Shown here piece after piece: positions 19,392 to 25,886 of a stretch of 64,000 nt of DNA. A model generated the notes under the pieces. It was not told the origin of the DNA. It made no database searches and saw only the letters and a program-made list of their open reading frames with translations. The position numbers were made by a program, and so were the translations under genes. Numbering within the stretch: position 1 is the first letter of the stretch; every line of letters starts with the position of its first letter. This stretch comes from Streptomyces physcomitrii (GTDB lineage: Bacteria > Actinomycetota > Actinomycetes > Streptomycetales > Streptomycetaceae), in assembly GCF_012273655.1 (NCBI RefSeq), contig NZ_JAAWWP010000009.1, positions 238,608-302,607 of the forward strand, read 5' to 3'.

Positions 19392-20942
19392 TCAGCTGCC
19401 GCCGACGGTCACGCCGGTCCAGTTCAGGTGGGCGGGGTTCTTCGGCAGAGCGGAGATCCGGCTGCTCTTGGCGAAGAGGTTCGGCGAGGAGTAGGTGAAG
19501 ACCAGCGCCTTGGTGTCCAGACCGGCCCGGGTGGCGGCCCGCAGCTTCGCGGCGTACCGCGGGTCGTCGATCGGGGTGCGGCGGGCCTCGGCGACCGCCC
19601 GCGGGAAGCCCGAAGGCTGGTAGGGCGAGCTGAGGTTGAGCGGTCCGTCCGGGCCGAAGTGGGCGGTGAGGGTCTGCACCGCGGAGTCGCGTCCGGTGGT
19701 GGAGTAGAGCGAGAAGGCGAGATCCTTGGCGAAGAACGGCGTCGCCCAGTTCTTGTCGATCTTGATGGTGACCTTGATGCCCACCTTGGCGAGCTGGGAC
19801 TGCACGATCTCGGCGGCCGGGTCCTCGGCCGGGATGACGAGCTTCAGCTTGAGCTCGCCGGGCTGGTACCCGGCCTTTGCGAGCAGCTTGCGCGAGGCGG
19901 CGGGGTCGTACGGGTATTTCTCGGCGGAGCCCGGGTCGTAGGCGATGTAGCCGGGCGGGAAGGGCTGGTCGGTGGACTTGCCGTAGCCGAAGGTCAGTTT
20001 GTCGACGAATTCCTCGCGGTTGACCGCGTACCGGACCGCGTCCACGACCTTGTCGTCGTCGAAGGGCGCCTTGTTGACGTTGAGGCTGATGTTGGCGGCG
20101 TTGTAGCCGGGCTGCACGAAGACGTCGAGCCCGGCCTTCTTGGCCTCCCCGGCCTGCCGGGGGTCGATGTCGGCGAAGTTGTAGACGCCGGTGCGCAGTC
20201 CGGAGACCACGGTGGACGCGTCCGGGGCGGAGGTCAGCTCGACCTTGTCGATGTGGATGTTCTTCGCGTCCCAGTAGTCCGGGTTCTTCTTCAGCACCGC
20301 CTTGGTGCCGGGGATGACCTGGGTGACGGTGAAGGGGCCCGCGCCGACCGGGTTCTGGTCCAGCGCCGCGGGCTTCCTCGCGGCCTTGGGGCTGGCGATC
20401 TGGAGCACCCGCTCGCCGAGCAGCTGCGGTATCTGGTAGTCGACCTGGGTCAGGTGCACCACCGCGTCCTGGCCCTTGGCCTCCACCGACCTGATCGAGG
20501 TGAGGTCGCCGAAGAGCGCGGAGTTCTTCTGCTTCTTGGCGCGTTCGACGGCGGCCTTGACGGCCGCGGCGTTCACCGGTTCGCCGTCGCTGAACTTCAG
20601 CCCGGAGCGCACCCGGAAGGTCACCTGGTCGCCCTCGGCGTTGTACTTCCAGCTCTCGGCGAGGTCCGGGACCGCGTCGCCCTTCTCGTTCACCCGGGTC
20701 AGCGAGGCGTAGGTGAGGGCGAGCGCGCGGAACTGGGCGCCGCTGCCGCCGACCACCGGGTCCCAGTGCGCGGGGAAGGAGGAAGTGGCCCATTTGAGGG
20801 TGGAGTTGCCGGCGGCGCCGGAGGAGTTCCCGCCGCAGGCGGTGAGCGAGGGCGCGAGCAGTGCGGCCAGTGCGGCGCCGAGGGCGGTGGCGCGGACCGC
20901 GGGGCGGCGGGGACGGCGGCGGGGCGTGACGGGTCCAGGCAT
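19392..20942 (-). CDS. ABC transporter substrate-binding lipoprotein (SBP_bac_5, peptide/nickel family)
   Basis: A 516-residue exported lipoprotein. It has a basic N-terminus, a hydrophobic segment (ALGAALAALLAPSLTAC) and a lipobox LTAC with the modified cysteine near residue 31. The mature part matches family 5 binding proteins: LTYASLTRVNEKGD, VPDLAESWKYNAEGDQVTFR, LKFSDGEPVNAAAVKAAVER, GPFTVTQVIPGTKAVLKKNP and AVRYAVNREEFVDKL. It would capture the substrate outside the membrane for the downstream permease pair. It is the first structural gene after a 0.45-kb mRNA leader that holds a leader peptide and a long inverted repeat. Family 5 members bind peptides, nickel and many other ligands, so the ligand is inferred from the monooxygenases to be an organosulfur compound. 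Confidence 0.93.
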   Translation of the reverse strand: MPGPVTPRRRPRRPAVRATALGAALAALLAPSLTACGGNSSGAAGNSTLKWATSSFPAHWDPVVGGSGAQFRALALTYASLTRVNEKGDAVPDLAESWKYNAEGDQVTFRVRSGLKFSDGEPVNAAAVKAAVERAKKQKNSALFGDLTSIRSVEAKGQDAVVHLTQVDYQIPQLLGERVLQIASPKAARKPAALDQNPVGAGPFTVTQVIPGTKAVLKKNPDYWDAKNIHIDKVELTSAPDASTVVSGLRTGVYNFADIDPRQAGEAKKAGLDVFVQPGYNAANISLNVNKAPFDDDKVVDAVRYAVNREEFVDKLTFGYGKSTDQPFPPGYIAYDPGSAEKYPYDPAASRKLLAKAGYQPGELKLKLVIPAEDPAAEIVQSQLAKVGIKVTIKIDKNWATPFFAKDLAFSLYSTTGRDSAVQTLTAHFGPDGPLNLSSPYQPSGFPRAVAEARRTPIDDPRYAAKLRAATRAGLDTKALVFTYSSPNLFAKSSRISALPKNPAHLNWTGVTVGGS

Positions 20943-21119
20943 GGTGGCGGGAGCTTTCTGTGACGGACCGGGCCGCGAAGGGACACGGCGGCAGAGCGGG
21001 TGCCACCGCTCAGGCCGCGGCCGGGGCACGGGGGGTACGCGCCGGGGCGTGCGGCAGGACTCCGGTACGGGGGACCTCAGGGGAGGACCTGGTCCGGGGA
21101 ACGGGGCGATGGTGCGACA

Positions 21120-21333
21120 CCCCTGGGGTCTGTCTTCACACTCCCCTCGTCGCCCGGAGGGCGGCGTCGCGGCGTCTGGTGCGTGCTCGCCGGGGGTACC
21201 CCCTGCTCGAAGAGCTTGGGGGAGTGCCGGGTGCAAGGCCTCGTACCGGATGTACTCGGCCTTGTGCCCGGTGCGGCGAGAGTGCGTGCCAGGCGTCGCG
21301 ACGCAGAGGGGAGTGTGACGACAGGCCCCGGGG
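21120..21333. repeat. 214-bp long imperfect inverted repeat (MITE- or REP-like element)
   Basis: The ends are a near-perfect terminal inverted repeat: TGTCTTCACACTCCCCTC at 21131-21148 and its complement with one mismatch at 21306-21323. Pairing extends outward to a CCCC/GGGG block on each side. Inside lie further complementary arms (gcgtcgcg-type blocks at about 21164-21190 and 21270-21302), a hairpin CCCCCTGCTC-GAA-GAGCTTGGGGG near 21201-21223, and a second hairpin CCGGGTGCAAGGCC/GGCCTTGTGCCCGG around 21228-21271. No target duplication or open reading frame is evident. It lies in the transcribed leader of the ABC operon, so it could also act as an RNA structure. Confidence 0.85.
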
Positions 21334-21407
21334 CACGGGGCGCGGAAGGACGGACCGGGGCGGTCCGGGAAGCGGGCGTCGGCCGCCGGGGCGGCGTGGA
21401 CGGTCGG

Positions 21408-21482
21408 TCAGCGACAGAGGGCGCTGGAGGTGCGCCGCAGGTCCACGTAGCGGCACTCCACACCGGGATGGGTCGGGTGCAT
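21408..21482 (-). CDS. Short leader peptide, probable cysteine/sulfur attenuation leader
   Basis: A 24-codon open reading frame whose peptide ends in CRYVDLRRTSSALCR, with two cysteines at positions 10 and 23. The C-terminal RRTSSALCR pattern is what I recall for actinobacterial 'putative leader peptides' upstream of sulfur-assimilation operons. ATG is 7 bases from a -10-like hexamer, so the mRNA may be leaderless; an AGGA also lies 8 bases upstream. It precedes the binding-protein gene by 465 bases on the same strand. Inference: ribosome behaviour at the cysteine codons reports cysteine supply and controls the downstream genes. The ORF is certain; function rests on family recall and context. 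Confidence 0.8.
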   Translation of the reverse strand: MHPTHPGVECRYVDLRRTSSALCR

Positions 21483-21489
21483 GCCGCAT

Positions 21490-21536
21490 ATCCTGCGGGC
21501 GGCCCTCCCCGCTGTCAATGGACACCTATAGGTGTC
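21490..21536 (-). promoter_or_regulatory. Promoter with perfect 16-bp palindromic operator for the sulfur-type operon
   Basis: On the minus strand TTGACA (plus-strand bases 21513-21518) is separated by 17 bases from CAGGAT (21490-21495), giving a good vegetative promoter with start at or next to the leader ATG at 21482. Just upstream of the -35 box is the perfect palindrome GACACCTATAGGTGTC (21521-21536). Position directly behind the -35 element suggests a regulator site. The half-site GACACCT recurs just before the -35 box of the cupin gene at 23089. Confidence 0.72.
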
Positions 21537-21577
21537 TCATTGCTCGGGATGCGCGAAGCCTCCGCCTTTCCCGCAGT

Positions 21578-22522
21578 TCACAGCTGCGGGCCGGGCTCCG
21601 GGGCGAATCCGGGCCGGGCCGCGGCCTCCGAGGGGTGCAGCCAGAGCGGGCCGCCCGCGGTCTCCTGGCGGACCGCGTCCGGTGGCGGCCAGGGCCCGGT
21701 CGTCAGCACCGCCGCCTCCGGTCCGGTCAGGGTGGCGAAGCGGGCCAGCGCGGCGGCGGGGGCGAGCGGGGCGGGCGCGGCGAGCGGCCGCGGGCCGAGG
21801 CTCGCGACGGCCGCCGCGTACTCCGCCCAGCCGCGGCGCCCCGGAACCGCCCGGTACCGGTCGCCGGAGCGGAAGAGCAAGGTGGGCAGGGCGTACCGCA
21901 GTTCGCCGTCCGGGGTCTCCTTGGCGGCGCCCGGGTGCGGCGAGCCGTCGGCGGCCTCGCGCACCTCGGGCACCGGGCGGCGGGCCTCGGCCCGGTCGGC
22001 GGCGACCCGGGCGCGCACCGCGGGCGAGGCCGCGTCGGCGGCGAGCCGGTCGGCGTCCAGGCCGGGGACACCGCGGGCGGCGGCGAGCGCCGACTCCGGG
22101 GTGTCGGCCGGGACGCCGAGCACGAAGACCGTCTCACGCAACCGCCGCAGCACCCGCTCGGCCACCTGGGGGCCCTGGAGTTCGGCCGCCGCGGCGGTCT
22201 GCGAGGCGGGCCAGGAGCTGGCCGCCACCCGGCGCAGCCGATCCGCGCGGGGCGCCCCGGTGTGCGCGGCGATCTCCGCGACGTACCCCTCGTACCAGGC
22301 GGTCTCGGCGGCCGGATCGGGGGCCGGCTCCTCGTCCTCGTCGAAGAGGATCGCGTAGGCGCGGCGCCAGCGGGCGCGCCCCGCGAGCCCGGCGCGCAGC
22401 TGCCGGAAGACCGGCTCGGAACCCCAGGACCAGGGGCACAACGGGTCGGTGTACTCGACGACTTCGAGCGCGGGCCCCTCGTCCGGGGCGGGGCTCGCGG
22501 GCGGTTCGGCGGCTTCGTTCAC
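21578..22522 (-). CDS. DsbA-family thioredoxin-fold protein
   Basis: A 314-residue protein starting its fold with VVEYTDPLCPWSWGSEPVFRQL. The active-site position reads CPWS, so the second cysteine of a CxxC is missing; the single remaining cysteine argues against a simple disulfide oxidase. A long helical insert and a LRYALPTLLFRSGDRY strand (cis-proline region) follow, as in DsbA/FrnE-like proteins. GTG start overlaps the stop of the Rrf2 gene by four bases (GTGA), so the two are co-expressed. It has no signal peptide and should be cytoplasmic. Role is unknown; linkage to Rrf2 and the sulfur-type operon suggests thiol chemistry. Confidence 0.78.
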   Translation of the reverse strand: MNEAAEPPASPAPDEGPALEVVEYTDPLCPWSWGSEPVFRQLRAGLAGRARWRRAYAILFDEDEEPAPDPAAETAWYEGYVAEIAAHTGAPRADRLRRVAASSWPASQTAAAAELQGPQVAERVLRRLRETVFVLGVPADTPESALAAARGVPGLDADRLAADAASPAVRARVAADRAEARRPVPEVREAADGSPHPGAAKETPDGELRYALPTLLFRSGDRYRAVPGRRGWAEYAAAVASLGPRPLAAPAPLAPAAALARFATLTGPEAAVLTTGPWPPPDAVRQETAGGPLWLHPSEAAARPGFAPEPGPQL

Positions 22523-22947
22523 GCGACCCCGCTCCGGGTTCCGGCGGCGCTCTCGGGCAGCAGCGCCGCGAGGGTCACGCCGCCGAGGACGGCCGCGGCG
22601 CCGGCCTCCACCCGGCGCCAGATCCCGGGCAGGCCGCGGGCGGCGCCCGGGTAGTCGAGGCCGGCCGGGGTCTCACCGCGCAGGGTGAGCACCTCGCCGT
22701 CCACCGCGCGCACCACATCGAGCAGGGAGATCTCCTCGGCGGGGCGGCCGAGCCAGTAGCCGCCCTCGCAGCCGCGCTGGCTGCGCACCAGACCGGCCCG
22801 GCGCAACTCGCCGACCACGGACTTCAGGAAGCGGAACGGGATCTCCTGCGAGGAGGCGATGGCCTCACAGGTCAACGGGCGGTCCGGAGCACCGGCTATC
22901 TCGAGGAGAGCGCGCGTGGCGTAGTCCGCCTTCGCGGAGATATGCAT
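22519..22947 (-). CDS. Rrf2-family transcriptional regulator
   Basis: A 142-residue DNA-binding protein opening with MHISAKADYATRALLEIAG, followed by CEAIASSQEIPFRFLKSVVGELRRAG and QRGCEGGYWLGRPAEEISLLDVVRAVDG. This is the Rrf2 winged-helix core. Only two cysteines are visible and the three-cysteine cluster motif of IscR/NsrR is absent, so it is more like CymR, the cysteine-metabolism repressor. ATG at 22947 gives the usual family start; an ATG three codons upstream (22956) is also possible. It is divergent from a cupin gene and heads the DsbA-like gene. It is the prime candidate to control the ABC/LLM operon downstream. Confidence 0.9.
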   Translation of the reverse strand: MHISAKADYATRALLEIAGAPDRPLTCEAIASSQEIPFRFLKSVVGELRRAGLVRSQRGCEGGYWLGRPAEEISLLDVVRAVDGEVLTLRGETPAGLDYPGAARGLPGIWRRVEAGAAAVLGGVTLAALLPESAAGTRSGVA

Positions 22948-23011
22948 GCGCCCCATGATGCCGCAGCCGGGTCGGCGGCGGAGGGTTTCCCGTCGCGGTC
23001 CACTCCTTCAT

Positions 23012-23029
23012 TGCGGCAGGATTGCCGCA
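23012..23029. promoter_or_regulatory. 7-4-7 inverted repeat in the rrf2/cupin divergent region
   Basis: TGCGGCA and TGCCGCA form a perfect inverted repeat with a 4-base spacer. It lies between the divergent Rrf2 and cupin genes, 23 bases before the cupin -35 box, and is a plausible operator. Binding partner is unknown, most simply the adjacent Rrf2 protein. Confidence 0.5.
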
Positions 23030-23042
23030 GGTGAACCGTAAT

Positions 23043-23081
23043 GGACACCTCTTGACATCCTTTTCCGGACGGTTCTAGCGT
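23043..23081 (+). promoter_or_regulatory. Promoter of the cupin gene, probably giving a leaderless mRNA
   Basis: TTGACA (23052-23057), an 18-base spacer and TAGCGT (23076-23081) are followed 7 bases later by the ATG at 23089, with no ribosome-binding site. The element GGACACCT at 23043-23050 abuts the -35 box and matches a half of the palindrome at 21521-21536, which suggests common control. Confidence 0.62.
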
Positions 23082-23088
23082 CCTCGCC

Positions 23089-23601
23089 ATGAGCGAGTCC
23101 CTGACGAACCCGGGTGAAGGCTTCCATCCGCATCTGCACGAGCCGCCCGGTGGGACGGGACCGGTGCCGCCGCTGCGCGCCCGGCTGCACCACATCCGCG
23201 CAGGCGCCCTGGACGGCGACACCGCGCAGACCGGCGGCATGCGCCGGTTCGCCGCGGTCAGCGGGAGCACGGTGGGCTCGGAGAAGCTGTGGATGGGCCA
23301 GACCCACGTGGCCCCGGCGACGGCCTCCTCCAACCACCACCACGGAGCCTCCGAGACCGCCATCTACGTGGTGAGCGGGCACCCGGAGTTCGTCTTCCTC
23401 GACGACAGCGGCGCCGAGCCGGAGGAGATCCGGCTGCGGACCGGACCGGGGGACTACGTCTTCGTGCCGCCCTTCGTCCCGCATCGCGAGGAGAACCCGG
23501 ACCCGGGGGACGAGGCCGTGGTGGTCATCGCCCGCAGCACCCAGGAGGCCATCGTGGTCAACCTCCCCGAGCTGTACGCGCTTCCCGCCGACCAGGGCTG
23601 A
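23089..23601 (+). CDS. Cupin-domain protein
   Basis: A 170-residue single-domain cupin. Metal-site motifs are visible: SSNHHHGASETAIYVVSGHPEF (first cupin motif, with three adjacent histidines and a glutamate) and GDYVFVPPFVPHREENP (second motif, with the last histidine). Cupins of this size are small-molecule dioxygenases, isomerases or binding proteins. Divergent from the Rrf2 gene and sharing a promoter motif with the sulfur-type operon, it could be a thiol dioxygenase-like or sensing protein, but that is inference. Start is the ATG directly following the promoter. Confidence 0.85.
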   Translation: MSESLTNPGEGFHPHLHEPPGGTGPVPPLRARLHHIRAGALDGDTAQTGGMRRFAAVSGSTVGSEKLWMGQTHVAPATASSNHHHGASETAIYVVSGHPEFVFLDDSGAEPEEIRLRTGPGDYVFVPPFVPHREENPDPGDEAVVVIARSTQEAIVVNLPELYALPADQG

Positions 23602-23644
23602 CGCTCCGTCCGCCGGGGTCGTACGGGAACGGTCCCGGCGCCGC

Positions 23645-24109
23645 CTAGGCGGGCCGGCCGCCCTTGTGGTCCTCGCCGCGGCGCCGGGCGATGAGCTCGT
23701 CCTCGATGCGCCGGAGGGTGGCGTTGACGATCTCGATCGCGGCGGGGTCGTCGACGATGCCCCGCAGGGTCTGCTCCCAGTTGTCGTGGAGGTAGCCCAG
23801 ATTCCGGCGGGCCTTCTCCGTGGGATACAGGCGCACGCCGCGGGCGCTGCGTTCGTCCACGACCCGCTCCACCAGATCCCTCTTCTCCAGGCCGCGCAGG
23901 ACGCGGCTGAAGTTGCTCGACGGCAGCAGCGTCGCCTCCGACGCGGCGCGGGCGGAGGTGCCGGGGTTGCGGTGGACGAACCGCATGACGCTGATCTCGA
24001 TCGGTGTGCACGGCTCGAAGGCGGGGTCGGCTGGGGGACGCAGCTGCCGTCCCACGGCGAAGATCAGGTCGGCCAGCTCGGGGAGGCCGGTGGCTTCGGC
24101 ATCGCTCAT
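23645..24109 (-). CDS. MarR-family transcriptional regulator
   Basis: A 154-residue winged-helix regulator. The core TPIEISVMRFVHRNPGTSARAASEATLLPSSNFSRVLRGLEKRDLVERVVDERSARGVRLYPT has the MarR pattern: helix-turn-helix, recognition helix and the basic wing with DxRxxxxxLT-like residues. It is divergent from an SDR gene at 24242, with a 24-bp palindrome between them, which fits the usual MarR arrangement of self-regulation and repression of a neighbouring enzyme. The cupin gene converges from the other side, 43 bp away. Confidence 0.93.
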   Translation of the reverse strand: MSDAEATGLPELADLIFAVGRQLRPPADPAFEPCTPIEISVMRFVHRNPGTSARAASEATLLPSSNFSRVLRGLEKRDLVERVVDERSARGVRLYPTEKARRNLGYLHDNWEQTLRGIVDDPAAIEIVNATLRRIEDELIARRRGEDHKGGRPA

Positions 24110-24130
24110 ACCGTCTACGGCGCCTTTCCT

Positions 24131-24154
24131 ATTACGCGATAGCTATCGTGTGAT
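24131..24154. promoter_or_regulatory. Palindromic operator between marR and SDR genes
   Basis: The 12-bp perfect core CGATAGCTATCG (24137-24148) extends imperfectly to 24 bp, ATTAC at one end and GTGAT at the other. It sits 21 bp from the MarR start and 87 bp from the SDR start. Size and symmetry are typical of MarR dimers, so it is the probable site where the MarR protein represses both genes. Confidence 0.72.
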
Positions 24155-24241
24155 AGTTTCGAAGTGGAGTGTACGGGGCGGTCTGCCGCCCCTGTCCTTG
24201 CTTCCGGGGAGTCTCCCCGGCCCACAGAGGAGGAACCGTTC

Positions 24242-24979
24242 ATGGATGTCGACGGAGCCGTAGTGCTGGTGACCGGAGCGTCGTCGGGCATCGGGGCGGC
24301 CACCGCACGGGCCGCCGCCCTGGCCGGCGCGCGCGTGGTGCTCCTCGCACGACGCGAGGAGCGTATCCGGAGCCTCGCCGGGGAACTCGGCGAGGATGTG
24401 GCCCTGGCCGTGCCGTGCGATGTGACGGACCGTGCGCAGGTGGAGGCGGCCGTACGGGCCGCGGTCGAGAAGTTCGGGCGTATCGACGTCCTGGTGAACA
24501 ACGCGGGCCAGGGGCTGCAGGCCACCGTCGACGCCATCGACCCCGACGATTTCCGGGCTCTGCTCGAACTCAACCTGCTCGCGCCGCTGGTCGTCATGCA
24601 GGCGGTCCTCCCGGCGATGCGTGAGCGGGGGAGCGGGGCCGTCGTCAACGTCAGCTCCGGCATCACCTGGTCCGCGCTGCCCGGATCCGGTGCGTACGCC
24701 GCCTCCAAGGCGGCCCTGCAGAAGCTCTCGGCCATCGCCCGCGCCGAACTCGCGGACTCCGGCATCGCCGTGTCGTTGATGTTCCCCTCGATCACCGAGA
24801 CCGAGTTCGTCGGGACGGTCCGAGGCAGCGTCGAGGGCGCCCGCCGTATGGAAGCCTCCAGCGGGCTGCGGCCGCAGTCGCCCGAGGGCGTCGCCGACGC
24901 GATCCTCGCCCTGATCGCGAGCGGCGCCGAGCAGGCGGACCTGGTCCCGGAGGAGTACGGCGGCACCTTCAAGGGCTGA
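24242..24979 (+). CDS. Short-chain dehydrogenase/reductase
   Basis: A 245-residue classical SDR. The cofactor loop is VTGASSGIGAATARAA (positions about 10-25), NNAG is at about 83-86, the catalytic serine lies in VVNVSSGI and the YxxxK pair is YAASK. The N-terminal glycine motif and the absence of an acidic residue right after strand 2 (VLLARREER) suggest NADP(H). GAGGAGGA precedes the ATG by about 8 bases. Likely under the divergent MarR repressor. Substrate unknown. Confidence 0.94.
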   Translation: MDVDGAVVLVTGASSGIGAATARAAALAGARVVLLARREERIRSLAGELGEDVALAVPCDVTDRAQVEAAVRAAVEKFGRIDVLVNNAGQGLQATVDAIDPDDFRALLELNLLAPLVVMQAVLPAMRERGSGAVVNVSSGITWSALPGSGAYAASKAALQKLSAIARAELADSGIAVSLMFPSITETEFVGTVRGSVEGARRMEASSGLRPQSPEGVADAILALIASGAEQADLVPEEYGGTFKG

Positions 24980-25152
24980 CTCACCGGGAGCCGGTACGCG
25001 GAGTCGCCCCGCCGCAAACCGTGGCTCCACGGTCGACTCCGCCGCGCGCCGCCGCCACGCGCCGCCACCCCCGACTGCCCGTCGAGCGGCCCCGAAGGGC
25101 GGGCGCTCGTAGGGGAGTCGGCCGGCGAGGTGATTCGGTCGTCGATCCGATG

Positions 25153-25190
25153 AAGCGGCCCCCGTACGGGCAAGCGGCCCCCGTACGGGC
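25153..25190. repeat. Two tandem copies of a 19-bp unit
   Basis: AAGCGGCCCCCGTACGGGC is repeated directly at 25153-25171 and 25172-25190, and a decayed third copy follows. Each unit contains the palindrome CCCGTACGGG. It lies in the 239-bp gap between convergent SDR and CGNR genes and may form a hairpin terminator. Confidence 0.65.
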
Positions 25191-25218
25191 GGCCCCGTGC
25201 GAGCGGCCCTGTGTGACT

Positions 25219-25770
25219 TCACCGCTCGTGCCGCACGCGCATGGCGTCCTTCTTGGCCCGGTTGCCGCAGGTGCCCATCGAGCACCAGCGGCGGGACCGG
25301 CCGCGGGTGGTGTCGAGGAACACTGCCACGCAGCCGGTCCCCGCGCAGACCTTGACCGTGCCGGGCCTGACGCCGCCGAGGGTCTCGACCGCATCGCCGG
25401 CCAGGACCGCCAGAGCGGACCGCGCCGGCGATGCGCCCGGGAAGCGCCAGGCGGCGCCGGTGCCGTCGAGCACCCGGAAGGCGTCGTTGCGGCCGGCCCA
25501 TGCGTTGATGCGGTCCCGGTCGGCCCCGGCGGGCGGGACCGCGTCCGCGACGGCCCGGGCCGCACGGTAGATCGCCTCCCGCAGTTCCCTTGCCTCCCGC
25601 AGCAACTCCTCGTCCACTCCCGGCAGTTGCTCGCCCAGCCCCGCGGCGAGAAGCCACTGGGCGAGGTCCGGCGGACGCAGCAGGGACTCCTTCGGCCGCG
25701 CGGCGGCTCGGGCCGTCGCGGTCTTCGTGAAGCGAAGGCACAGGGGCTGTGTCTCGGTGTCCGCGCCCAT
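25219..25770 (-). CDS. CGNR zinc-finger/ABATE-domain protein, probable regulator
   Basis: A 183-residue protein. The C-terminal zinc finger has VCAGTGC and WCSMGTCGNRAKKDA, which contains the CGNR motif that names the family. The N-terminal part (LLRPPDLAQWLLAAG and LREAIYRAARAVADAV) is the ABATE, stress-induced ligand-like domain. ATG at 25770 is preferred to 25791 because AAGGGAG lies directly upstream of it. Members are suspected transcription regulators. It is divergent from a hydrolase gene with a 10-bp inverted repeat in between, which suggests it controls that gene. Confidence 0.9.
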   Translation of the reverse strand: MGADTETQPLCLRFTKTATARAAARPKESLLRPPDLAQWLLAAGLGEQLPGVDEELLREARELREAIYRAARAVADAVPPAGADRDRINAWAGRNDAFRVLDGTGAAWRFPGASPARSALAVLAGDAVETLGGVRPGTVKVCAGTGCVAVFLDTTRGRSRRWCSMGTCGNRAKKDAMRVRHER

Positions 25771-25817
25771 CCCGCTCCCTTGCTGCCGCATCCTCCGACC
25801 GTCATCGGAACCACCCT

Positions 25818-25856
25818 AGCCGGTTCGACTGGGCTCTGTTAGGTTGCGAACCGGCT
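25818..25856. promoter_or_regulatory. 10-19-10 inverted repeat between CGNR and hydrolase genes
   Basis: AGCCGGTTCG at 25818-25827 and its exact complement CGAACCGGCT at 25847-25856 flank a 19-base spacer in the 116-bp divergent gap. Centre-to-centre distance is 29 bases. It is a plausible operator for the CGNR regulator. No clear -35/-10 pair was identified with confidence. Confidence 0.55.
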
Positions 25857-25886
25857 CAGGTGGTTCATCAATCCCCGGAGGAAACC

